From positions 1 to 7,050 of the forward strand of contig JAOUNZ010000050.1 in assembly GCA_029880665.1 (NCBI GenBank): a stretch of DNA of 7,050 nucleotides, in the 5' to 3' direction. Made by a program: the position numbers and the translations under genes. Shown here one piece after another: positions 1 to 4,703 of this stretch. The notes beneath the pieces are model-generated. The model ran no database searches. It had not been told where the DNA came from and worked only from the letters and a program-made list of their open reading frames with translations. The first letter of the stretch is position 1; every line of letters begins with the position of its first letter. Source of the stretch: Candidatus Nitrosopumilus sp. (GTDB lineage: Archaea > Thermoproteota > Nitrososphaeria > Nitrososphaerales > Nitrosopumilaceae).

Positions 1-1
1 A

Positions 2-595
2 ATTCCTGATTTTCCACATGATGCTACCGGTACAAAAGTTGAATTACCACTTTTACAATATACTCCAGATTTAGATGTAGAAGTCAATTTATCATGGGAT
101 CCACCAGTAATTAAAACGCATGAAAAAATTCAATTTGTATATCAATTCTATAATCCTCAAACAAATTCGAATCTAGCAGACATGAAATATAATTTTGTGA
201 TATTTCAAAGTGGAAAAGAAATTTTTCGAGATGAGGGGCTAAGTCAAATTGGAGGAGATTATAGAAATTTTATTTTTAGTGATTCTGGTTCAATTATAAT
301 AAGAATAGAAGGAATTCATGCTTCTTCAATATTTGCTGAAGAAAGTGTAACTGTGAAAGGGGATGTGAAAGATAAAGAACAAAGATCAGTTGATTTTACC
401 TCAGTAGTTTATGACAATCCAGAAAAGATTACGCATGAAGATTATCATATAAAACCAGCACAGAGACTCTCAACTTATTATGAATTAATGATTTTCATTA
501 TTCTTATTCCTGGAGTGCTTTTTATTGTTGCATTCTTTTGGATAATGAAAAAACCAAAACAATCAAACAACAAACCTGGCGCAGTAAAAATTTAA
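2..595 (+). CDS. C-terminally membrane-anchored extracytoplasmic protein, 3' part only
   Basis: The reading frame is open from base 2, so the gene begins before the window; 197 residues are visible. The visible part is rich in predicted beta-strand segments with alternating hydrophobic and polar residues (for example VEVNLSWDPP, IQFVYQFYNP, SIIIRIEGI), as in an Ig-like or beta-sandwich domain. Near the C-terminus, at about visible residues 161-181, is one strongly hydrophobic segment (LMIFIILIPGVLFIVAFFW). It is followed by a short Lys-rich tail (MKKPKQ), the arrangement expected of a surface protein with its bulk outside and its tail in the cytoplasm. An internal ATG at 182 is not a likely start, because codons upstream continue the same domain-like sequence without a stop. 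The function is unknown to me; a role in the cell envelope or in binding a redox or copper partner is only a guess. It converges on the ferredoxin gene, with 35 bp between the two stops. Confidence 0.75.
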   Translation: MPDFPHDATGTKVELPLLQYTPDLDVEVNLSWDPPVIKTHEKIQFVYQFYNPQTNSNLADMKYNFVIFQSGKEIFRDEGLSQIGGDYRNFIFSDSGSIIIRIEGIHASSIFAEESVTVKGDVKDKEQRSVDFTSVVYDNPEKITHEDYHIKPAQRLSTYYELMIFIILIPGVLFIVAFFWIMKKPKQSNNKPGAVKI

Positions 596-616
596 AATAA
601 TAAAAAGAAATTAAAA
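596..616 (-). terminator. T-rich terminator for the ferredoxin gene
   Basis: Read on the minus strand, the bases after the ferredoxin stop form a run of T-tracts (TTTTAATTTCTTTTTATTATTTT-like) without a clear hairpin. Archaeal intrinsic termination typically uses such oligo-T stretches. It fills the short convergent gap with the upstream membrane-protein gene. Confidence 0.45.
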
Positions 617-630
617 TTGATTGAACTAAT

Positions 631-930
631 CTAATCGATTAATTCAGTCCAACCTTTGATGAAGACTGAGTTCTTGTAGAGTGGAACTGGTTGTCCAACA
701 GTAAAGTCCATTGGTCTCATCCAGAAAATTGCTTTTGTTGGACATACACCAATGCATGCACCATCAGAAATACATCTTTCTGGGTAGAAAACAAATGCTT
801 TGCCTCTCTTCCAGCCTTCAACTGGTTTTACTCTAAGGACATCTGGACCTAATGTGGTACAGATTTCTACACATAGTGCGCATCCGATACACATTTGTTC
901 GCTAATGTCTGGAATAATTCCTACTGGCAT
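631..930 (-). CDS. Two-cluster ferredoxin, [4Fe-4S] plus probable [3Fe-4S] or Asp-ligated cluster
   Basis: This is a 99-residue soluble electron carrier. The first motif is complete: C14-x2-C17-x2-C20-x3-C24 (CIGCALCVEIC). The second reads C53-x2-D56-x2-C59-x3-C63-P, with Asp where the second Cys should be (CISDGACIGVCP). In two-cluster ferredoxins the last Cys of each motif ligates the other cluster. C14, C17, C20 and C63 can therefore hold a [4Fe-4S] cluster, while C53, C59, C24 and D56 would hold a [3Fe-4S] or Asp-ligated cluster, as known for Sulfolobus and Pyrococcus ferredoxins. The motifs are about 28 residues apart, longer than in minimal clostridial ferredoxins, and a 36-residue tail follows the second. 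The ATG at 930 is preceded by a TATA-like box about 30 nt upstream, fitting a near-leaderless transcript. Probable partners are oxidoreductases of central carbon metabolism, which is inference. It is a single-gene unit. Confidence 0.93.
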   Translation of the reverse strand: MPVGIIPDISEQMCIGCALCVEICTTLGPDVLRVKPVEGWKRGKAFVFYPERCISDGACIGVCPTKAIFWMRPMDFTVGQPVPLYKNSVFIKGWTELID

Positions 931-955
931 AACAAAATTGTTTCTTGTTTTCTTC

Positions 956-967
956 TTAATATAATTT
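956..967 (-). promoter_or_regulatory. TATA box of the ferredoxin gene
   Basis: The minus strand reads AAATTATATTAA here. Its centre is about 31 nt before the ferredoxin ATG, which predicts a transcript with a leader of only a few bases. Other TATA-like words (TTATAA) lie inside the tandem repeat farther upstream and could give longer leaders. Confidence 0.5.
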
Positions 968-970
968 ACC

Positions 971-980
971 TAAAAAAATT
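971..980 (-). terminator. T7 tract, possible terminator of the RecA-like gene
   Basis: The minus strand carries an uninterrupted run of seven T about 60 nt after the stop of the RecA-like gene and just before the ferredoxin TATA box. Its position would separate the two leftward genes. It could also be merely part of the AT-rich promoter flank. Confidence 0.3.
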
Positions 981-983
981 GTC

Positions 984-1023
984 TTATAACGGCGTTTCAA
1001 TTTTTATAACGGCGTTTCAATTT
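984..1023. repeat. Exact 20-bp tandem direct repeat, two copies, each with a 9-bp dyad
   Basis: The unit TTATAACGGCGTTTCAATTT occurs at 984-1003 and again at 1004-1023 without mismatch. Each copy contains AACGGCGTT (988-996 and 1008-1016), a perfect inverted repeat around one central base. The dyads are 20 bp apart, about two helical turns, so bound dimers would face the same side of the helix. The repeat lies upstream of the ferredoxin TATA box, where archaeal activators usually bind. It is the most GC-rich patch in this AT-rich gap. An operator role is inference; a recent local duplication with no function is the alternative. Confidence 0.8.
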
Positions 1024-1035
1024 TTGATCGCAAAA

Positions 1036-1662
1036 TTATACCTTGATAGATGTTTGTTCTATTCTGAATACATTTGAATTTCCATCTGTTTTCTTAATAT
1101 TGCCAATAATTATCGCGTTTTTAATTTTTTTAAGAAAATAAACTCCTGTTTTTTCTGATTTAATAATCTGTTTCCCTCCTGGTGATAGCGTCCATTTGTT
1201 ATTCTCTTTTTTTCTTGCCATTGCTACCACAATAACTGAAGTTTCTACTTGTTTTCCAATGGATGAGAGTAACATTATACATGAATTTACAAATATTGCA
1301 GATTCAAGATCATCAAACATATTGTATACTCCATTGAAAGAATCAATTATAACAAGAAATTTTTTCTCTGATGCCTTTATGATGATTTCTGACAATTTTT
1401 CTTTCCAATTTGTTTTGTTGGGACAAAAAATTATTACATTTTTCTTCTTATGAATCATCCCAGATTCAACATAACCCGAATAAAGCAAATCCAGATCTAC
1501 AAAAATAACTGGTTCTTTAGTTGCATTGATTAATCTGATTAGAAATTCTGCTTTATGGAAAGGTTCTGAGCATAAAACTATACTTGGATTATTTTGCTCA
1601 AATTCATTTTGAATATGTGTTAAATTATTATCTAAAACTTGCTTAGGACTTTTATCCAACAC
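1036..1662 (-). CDS. RadA/RecA-superfamily paralogue with degenerate Walker A
   Basis: This is a 208-residue protein. The middle and C-terminal parts resemble the core of RadA/RadB-type RecA ATPases. A hydrophobic strand ending in Asp (LVIIDS, residues 103-108) fits Walker B. A later strand, SVIVVAMARKK (142-152), is followed by W-x-L-x-PGGK (157-164). After that comes a stretch ending in NVFRI (197-201), matching the RadA tail in which a Gly-Gly loop is followed by basic strands and an E-x-x-F-x-I ending. Where Walker A should lie (residues 28-40, IVLCSEPFHKAEF), the G-x-x-x-x-GKT/S signature is absent, so ATP hydrolysis is doubtful. It may act as a regulatory or mediator partner of RadA, like aRadC-type or Rad51-paralogue proteins; this is inferred. 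The start is GTG at 1662, with no ATG available between it and the upstream in-frame stop. A TATA-like element 23 nt upstream supports a leaderless GTG; TTG at 1659 is an alternative. It diverges from the PLP enzyme gene. Confidence 0.72.
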   Translation of the reverse strand: MLDKSPKQVLDNNLTHIQNEFEQNNPSIVLCSEPFHKAEFLIRLINATKEPVIFVDLDLLYSGYVESGMIHKKKNVIIFCPNKTNWKEKLSEIIIKASEKKFLVIIDSFNGVYNMFDDLESAIFVNSCIMLLSSIGKQVETSVIVVAMARKKENNKWTLSPGGKQIIKSEKTGVYFLKKIKNAIIIGNIKKTDGNSNVFRIEQTSIKV

Positions 1663-1688
1663 AATTTTAGCATTTTACAGATATAATA
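1663..1688. promoter_or_regulatory. 26-bp divergent promoter region
   Basis: Only 26 bp separate the GTG of the leftward RecA-like gene from the ATG of the rightward PLP enzyme gene. On the minus strand TATTATATC (about 1681-1689) sits roughly 23 nt before the GTG and is a good TATA box. On the plus strand only a weak AATTTTAG (1663-1670) lies at the right distance from the ATG at 1689. The two promoters must overlap, so the genes may compete for initiation. Confidence 0.5.
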
Positions 1689-2840
1689 ATGAATTTGATA
1701 TCAAAAGATATTTCAGATGACTTTCAACATTCTGAAAAAATCTATCTAAATAACGCCTCTATCTCTCTCATGCCCTCACAAAGCATTGAAGCAATGACAG
1801 ATTTTCTAATGTCATACAATTCTATGGGACCTGATTCCAAAGAATCAGAACCATTTATTGCTGAAAAACTAAGGAATGTAAGAAAAACAATTTCAAAAAT
1901 AATTTCTTGTCAACCTGATGAAGTTATTCTTACTCAAAGCACAACTGATGGAATTAATATTGTGGCAAATGGTTTTTCTTTTAATGATAAATCTAATATC
2001 GTGATCCGTGGAATGGCACATGAACACCATGCAAATTTTTACCCTTGGATTAAATTAAAATCTAAAATTTCGGTAAAAAGCCTTCCTATTGATAACAATG
2101 GCTTTTTCAAATTAGATGATTTACAATCGTCTCTAGATGACAATACAAAATTAGTAGCTCTAAGTCATGCATTATACAATACGGGTTCCATAATACCTGT
2201 AGATAAAATAGGAAAAATTCTTCATGGTAAAGTACCATTCTTTATAGATAGTGCACAAACTATTGGATGTATACCAGATACTAATGTCTCCAAAATTAAA
2301 TGTGATTTCATGTCGTTTAATGGATCTAAATGGCTATGTGGTCCAATGGGAACTGGTTTGTTTTATTGCAATAGAAAATCAAGTGAACTATTAGAACCAA
2401 TCACTGTTGGTGGTGAATCTGCAATTATGTATGATGATTCAAATATTGCTTTCAAGAACCTACCTGATAAATTCCAAACTGGTTTTAGAAATTATGTTGG
2501 AATTGTTGGATTAGAATCATCTGTAAATTATTTACTAAATTTTGGAATAGAAAACATTCGTAAAAAAAATCAATACATGTCAAATATCTTAAGGGAAGAA
2601 CTATCAAAAATACCCAATATTATTTTATATGGGCCGGATGATCCAAACAACAGAACTAGTATTGTATCTTTTAACATTAACGGATTTGATTCACAAAAAA
2701 TTGTAGATAAACTTGAAAAACAAAATATTGTTTTAGCTGTTAGAGAAATTATGAAAAAAAAGATCGTACGTATATCGCCTCATTTTTTTAATAATGAATC
2801 TCAAATATTACAGGTAATTGATGCGATAAAGAAACTATGA
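1689..2840 (+). CDS. Class V aminotransferase-like PLP enzyme (cysteine desulfurase / isopenicillin-N epimerase-like)
   Basis: This is a complete 383-residue fold-type I PLP enzyme of normal family length. Landmarks are YLNNAS (19-24) at the N-terminus, TQSTTDGIN (82-90) for cofactor phosphate binding, and EHHANFYPW (112-120), with the His that stacks on PLP. FIDSAQ (185-190) supplies the Asp to the pyridine nitrogen, and NGSKWLCGPMGTG (211-223) carries the Schiff-base Lys at K214. RISPHFFN (361-368) has the substrate-carboxylate Arg. In NifS/SufS enzymes a catalytic Cys lies on a loop shortly before that last region; here the stretch reads VLAVREIMKKK with no Cys. A persulfide-forming desulfurase role is therefore unlikely. 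The C-terminal motif is more like the isopenicillin-N epimerase and kynureninase-like branch of the class. The substrate cannot be read from the sequence. Its stop overlaps that of the convergent AsnC-domain gene by 6 bp. Confidence 0.88.
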   Translation: MNLISKDISDDFQHSEKIYLNNASISLMPSQSIEAMTDFLMSYNSMGPDSKESEPFIAEKLRNVRKTISKIISCQPDEVILTQSTTDGINIVANGFSFNDKSNIVIRGMAHEHHANFYPWIKLKSKISVKSLPIDNNGFFKLDDLQSSLDDNTKLVALSHALYNTGSIIPVDKIGKILHGKVPFFIDSAQTIGCIPDTNVSKIKCDFMSFNGSKWLCGPMGTGLFYCNRKSSELLEPITVGGESAIMYDDSNIAFKNLPDKFQTGFRNYVGIVGLESSVNYLLNFGIENIRKKNQYMSNILREELSKIPNIILYGPDDPNNRTSIVSFNINGFDSQKIVDKLEKQNIVLAVREIMKKKIVRISPHFFNNESQILQVIDAIKKL

Positions 2841-3107
2841 ATTTTCTTGTTCTTCTATTACCATCATGGTCAATGTAGATTGAACTTTACTAATTTTTCT
2901 GATCTTATTGGTAATAATCCCTCTAAGTTTTTCTGCATCATCAGAGGACAATTTTAGCACAATATCATATACACCGTACACTCCTTGAATCTCAAATTTG
3001 ATATCTTCATTAGTAAGAACTTGCTTTACTTCATTGATGATTGATTCATCTGATCCCAAGTCGGAATTTAACAGAACATATGCTGTAGACACATGAAAGT
3101 TTTTCAT
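2835..3107 (-). CDS. Stand-alone Lrp/AsnC ligand-binding (RAM) domain protein
   Basis: This small protein of 90 residues from the ATG at 3107 consists only of the effector-binding RAM domain of Lrp/AsnC regulators. It lacks the N-terminal helix-turn-helix. It begins with the typical first strand TAYVLLNSDLGSDE, has the central EIQGVYGVYDIVLKL strand-turn-strand with the conserved Gly pair, and ends with a strand TLTMMVIEEQ. Such stand-alone domains oligomerise and bind amino acids, and can modulate full-length Lrp proteins; that is family knowledge. The start is uncertain. TTG at 3110 and ATG at 3107 are possible, but a GTG at 3092 lies 26 nt from a clear TATA box (GGTTAAATAC on the minus strand, 3114-3123). 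That start would give MSTAYVLLN, the usual family N-terminus (85 residues). Its ligand is unknown. The gene overlaps the PLP enzyme gene tail-to-tail and diverges from the cyclase-like gene. Confidence 0.9.
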   Translation of the reverse strand: MKNFHVSTAYVLLNSDLGSDESIINEVKQVLTNEDIKFEIQGVYGVYDIVLKLSSDDAEKLRGIITNKIRKISKVQSTLTMMVIEEQENS

Positions 3108-3113
3108 CAAACA

Positions 3114-3123
3114 GTATTTAACC
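3114..3123 (-). promoter_or_regulatory. TATA box of the AsnC-domain gene
   Basis: The minus strand reads GGTTAAATAC. Its centre lies about 26 nt before a GTG at 3092 but only 11 nt before the ATG at 3107. It therefore favours the shorter protein if the transcript is leaderless. Confidence 0.5.
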
Positions 3124-3142
3124 TTTCATAGATCAAAAATTG

Positions 3143-3151
3143 ATTAATTAC
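3143..3151 (+). promoter_or_regulatory. Probable TATA box of the cyclase-like gene
   Basis: ATTAATTAC lies about 22 nt before the ATG at 3169, in the 61-bp divergent gap with the AsnC-domain gene. It is a weak match. An out-of-frame ATG at 3164 followed at once by a stop (ATG ATA TGA) precedes the real start and would matter only on a leadered transcript. Confidence 0.35.
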
Positions 3152-3168
3152 TAATACTACATCATGAT

Positions 3169-3810
3169 ATGAAACCAGTAGATCTTACACTTACAATATC
3201 CAGTTCCATTCCAAATTTTCCTGGGTCTCCAAAACCTCAATTCATTCTTTGGTCTGATATTAAAAATAACGGATATAATCTTGAATTATTATTTTTTAGT
3301 TCACACATTGGTACTCATATTGACGCACCATACCATTTCATTAAAAATGGTCTAAAAATTCATCAAATTCCACTTGATAGACTCATGGGAAAAGCCATTC
3401 TAATAAAACTTAAAAAAACTAAGAATGAATCTATAACCAAACTAGATATTATTTTATTCGAAAAAAAGAATGGTAAAATTCCTACCAATTCCACTGTTTT
3501 CTTCTTTACTGGATGGCAAAAAAATCTAAGCAAGAACAACTACTTTACTGAGAATCCTGGATTAACTATATCTGCTGCCAAATATCTTGCATTAAAAAAG
3601 GTCAATCTTGTTGGTATAGACTCTCCAAGTATAGATCTTGGAAAAGATGAATCATATAATGTTCACAATATTTTGTCAAAAAACAATATTTTGATAGTAG
3701 AAAATTTATCAAATCTGAATAAAATTTTGTCCAAAGAATTCAGTTTTACAATTTTGCCATTAAAGATTAAAGATGCGACAGGCTCACCTGTAAGGGCAGT
3801 AGCATCATAA
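3169..3810 (+). CDS. Cyclase / kynurenine formamidase-like metal-dependent hydrolase
   Basis: This is a complete 213-residue protein of the putative cyclase family (Pfam PF04199), which includes bacterial arylformamidase KynB. The signature H46-x-G-T-H50-x-D52-x-P-x-H56-F (HIGTHIDAPYHF) provides the Zn or Mn ligands and is intact. Other family positions are present: the starting strand VDLTLTISSSIPNFPG with the Pro-Gly turn (residues 4-19), FFFTGW (111-116), VGIDSPSID (148-156), and VHNILSKNNILIVENL (165-180) with H166 and E178. The C-terminal signature is TGSPVRAVA (204-212). The protein has no signal peptide and is probably cytoplasmic. In the family, substrates are amides or esters such as N-formylkynurenine. 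No tryptophan-catabolism genes are adjacent, so the real substrate is open. The gene has its own upstream TATA-like box and a 56-bp gap to the next gene, suggesting a single-gene unit. Confidence 0.9.
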   Translation: MKPVDLTLTISSSIPNFPGSPKPQFILWSDIKNNGYNLELLFFSSHIGTHIDAPYHFIKNGLKIHQIPLDRLMGKAILIKLKKTKNESITKLDIILFEKKNGKIPTNSTVFFFTGWQKNLSKNNYFTENPGLTISAAKYLALKKVNLVGIDSPSIDLGKDESYNVHNILSKNNILIVENLSNLNKILSKEFSFTILPLKIKDATGSPVRAVAS

Positions 3811-3837
3811 CTTACATCTATTTAATTTCGCAATACT

Positions 3838-3847
3838 AAAAATATAG
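3838..3847 (+). promoter_or_regulatory. TATA box of the phosphatase gene
   Basis: AAAAATATAG is centred about 24 nt before the ATG at 3867, as expected for a leaderless transcript. No Shine-Dalgarno sequence is present before that ATG. The T-rich stretch just upstream (about 3817-3828) may end the preceding cyclase-like transcript. Confidence 0.5.
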
Positions 3848-3866
3848 AAAAACATTATAATCTAAT

Positions 3867-4361
3867 ATGAGTAAGCCTGGAAATATTTGGAGAAAAGTAT
3901 ATGGAAAAATTACAAAAAAACCAACTAACTTCTCTTGGTTAATTGAAGAAAAATTAGCTGGTTCAGGAATTCCAACAAGTTTTGATGAATTTGAGTGGCT
4001 TCTAAATCAAGGTGTAAAATCAATTGTTACAATGACCGAAAATCCTTTACCTGACAATTGGGTAAAAAATATTGATTATCTACATGTTCCTACTCCAGAT
4101 CTTACTGCACCTGATATGGACAAAATAGATTCAGCAGTAGATTTTATTCATGAACAAATAAAAAACAATCAAGCTGTAATGGTTCATTGTGCTGCAGGAA
4201 TGGGACGAGCAGGAACAATTCTTGCTTGCTATTTTGTAAAATATGAAAAGTTTTCAGCTATCAATGCAATTAATAAAATCCGAGTTGCAAGACCTGGCTC
4301 TATTCAATCAGAAGTACAAGAGCTAGCTATTGGATTTTATGAAAAACATGTAAAGAACTAG
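3867..4361 (+). CDS. DUSP23-like dual-specificity / protein tyrosine phosphatase
   Basis: This 164-residue protein contains one complete dual-specificity phosphatase domain. The P-loop HCAAGMGRAGT (residues 107-117) fits H-C-x5-R-(S/T/A)-G, with nucleophile C108 and phosphate-binding R114. A general-acid candidate, D78, lies in PTPDLTAPD, and the RPGSIQ loop (142-147) supplies the water-positioning Gln. NFSWLIEEKLAGSGIPTS (21-38) and the order of elements match the small atypical phosphatase DUSP23 (VHZ) of animals and its archaeal relatives. The fit covers almost the whole chain. The first 20 residues are basic (RKVYGKITKKP). The substrate may be a phosphotyrosine or phosphoserine protein or a small phosphate ester; the sequence does not decide. 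Only one base separates its stop from that of the convergent microprotein gene. Confidence 0.94.
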   Translation: MSKPGNIWRKVYGKITKKPTNFSWLIEEKLAGSGIPTSFDEFEWLLNQGVKSIVTMTENPLPDNWVKNIDYLHVPTPDLTAPDMDKIDSAVDFIHEQIKNNQAVMVHCAAGMGRAGTILACYFVKYEKFSAINAINKIRVARPGSIQSEVQELAIGFYEKHVKN

Positions 4362-4362
4362 C

Positions 4363-4509
4363 TTATACAAACTCTGAAACTAATTTACCATCGACAACTT
4401 TAATCTTCAAGGTTTTATTTTCTTGAAAAATTAGAGTCAATCCACCATCTGAATCAGGATCTTCTACTTTTACAAGTTCTAACATTTTAATCTGATCAAA
4501 TTTTTCCAT
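4363..4509 (-). CDS. 48-residue microprotein, paralogue of its upstream neighbour
   Basis: This short gene runs from ATG at 4509 to TAA at 4363-4365. The product is acidic and predicted to be mostly beta-strand: MEKFDQIKM, then VEDPD (15-19), GLTLIF (23-28), LKIKVVDG (34-41). It aligns without gaps with the 50-residue product of the gene directly upstream; I count about 18 identities over 48 positions, in the spaced pattern VE-x-PD, G-x-T-x-IF, N31, IK-x-VDG. Shared spacing and a matching strand pattern argue that both are translated. An AGGTGA Shine-Dalgarno sequence stands 6 nt before the ATG, so it is likely co-translated from the upstream gene's mRNA. I recognise no family; there are no Cys residues and no membrane segment. 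A small cytoplasmic binding or adaptor domain is plausible but not shown. Confidence 0.8.
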   Translation of the reverse strand: MEKFDQIKMLELVKVEDPDSDGGLTLIFQENKTLKIKVVDGKLVSEFV

Positions 4510-4515
4510 TTGCTT

Positions 4516-4521
4516 TCACCT
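4516..4521 (-). promoter_or_regulatory. Shine-Dalgarno site for the second microprotein gene
   Basis: The minus strand reads AGGTGA, 6 nt before the ATG at 4509 and overlapping the stop of the upstream gene. It complements the archaeal 16S 3' end. It contrasts with the apparently leaderless neighbours and indicates a bicistronic mRNA. Confidence 0.65.
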
Positions 4522-4672
4522 ATTCTGGTATCGATACGGTCTCAATCTCTCCATCAACAGCTTTGATGAACAAAAATCTGTTGTCCTTAAAGATAAAGGT
4601 AATTCCCTCTTCTTTATCAGGTTCTTCTACTTCAAGTACTGGTTGTCCTAAAAGGCCATCATATTTTGCCAT
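4520..4672 (-). CDS. 50-residue microprotein, first of a paralogous pair
   Basis: This short gene runs from ATG at 4672 to TAG at 4520-4522. Its product starts MAKYDGLLGQPVLEVEEPD and continues with GITFIF (23-28) and IKAVDG (36-41). It shares the spaced motifs VE-x-PD, G-x-T-x-IF, N31 and IK-x-VDG with the neighbouring 48-residue protein at identical residue numbers, so a local gene duplication is the simplest explanation. A strong TATA box (GGATATAAG) centred 27 nt before the ATG supports a leaderless transcript and the chosen start. It is acidic, with no Cys, signal peptide or membrane segment. The function is unknown; co-expression and perhaps heterodimer formation with the second copy are inferred. 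Confidence 0.82.
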   Translation of the reverse strand: MAKYDGLLGQPVLEVEEPDKEEGITFIFKDNRFLFIKAVDGEIETVSIPE

Positions 4673-4694
4673 ATTAATTACTCAAAAAATGTTA

Positions 4695-4703
4695 CTTATA
4701 TCC
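4695..4703 (-). promoter_or_regulatory. TATA box of the microprotein pair
   Basis: The minus strand reads GGATATAAG. It is centred 27 nt before the ATG at 4672 and begins immediately after the stop of the upstream 178-residue gene, so the pair can be transcribed independently of that gene. Confidence 0.65.

Noticed and set aside
632..641. TAATCGATTA palindrome at the end of the ferredoxin gene
   Set aside because: It is a 10-bp palindrome inside the last ferredoxin codons in AT-rich DNA; it is too short for a terminator hairpin and likely coincidental.
984..1023. CRISPR-like or mobile-element repeat
   Set aside because: There are only two copies, directly abutting, with no spacers, cas genes, transposase or target-site duplication nearby.
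895..1077. 60-codon plus-strand frame across the ferredoxin upstream region
   Set aside because: It spans promoter, repeat and the ends of two leftward genes, and looks like a chance translation.
1196..1453. 85-codon plus-strand frame inside the RecA-like gene
   Set aside because: It is antisense to a better-supported gene, has a biased Phe/Ile/Ser composition and no promoter of its own.
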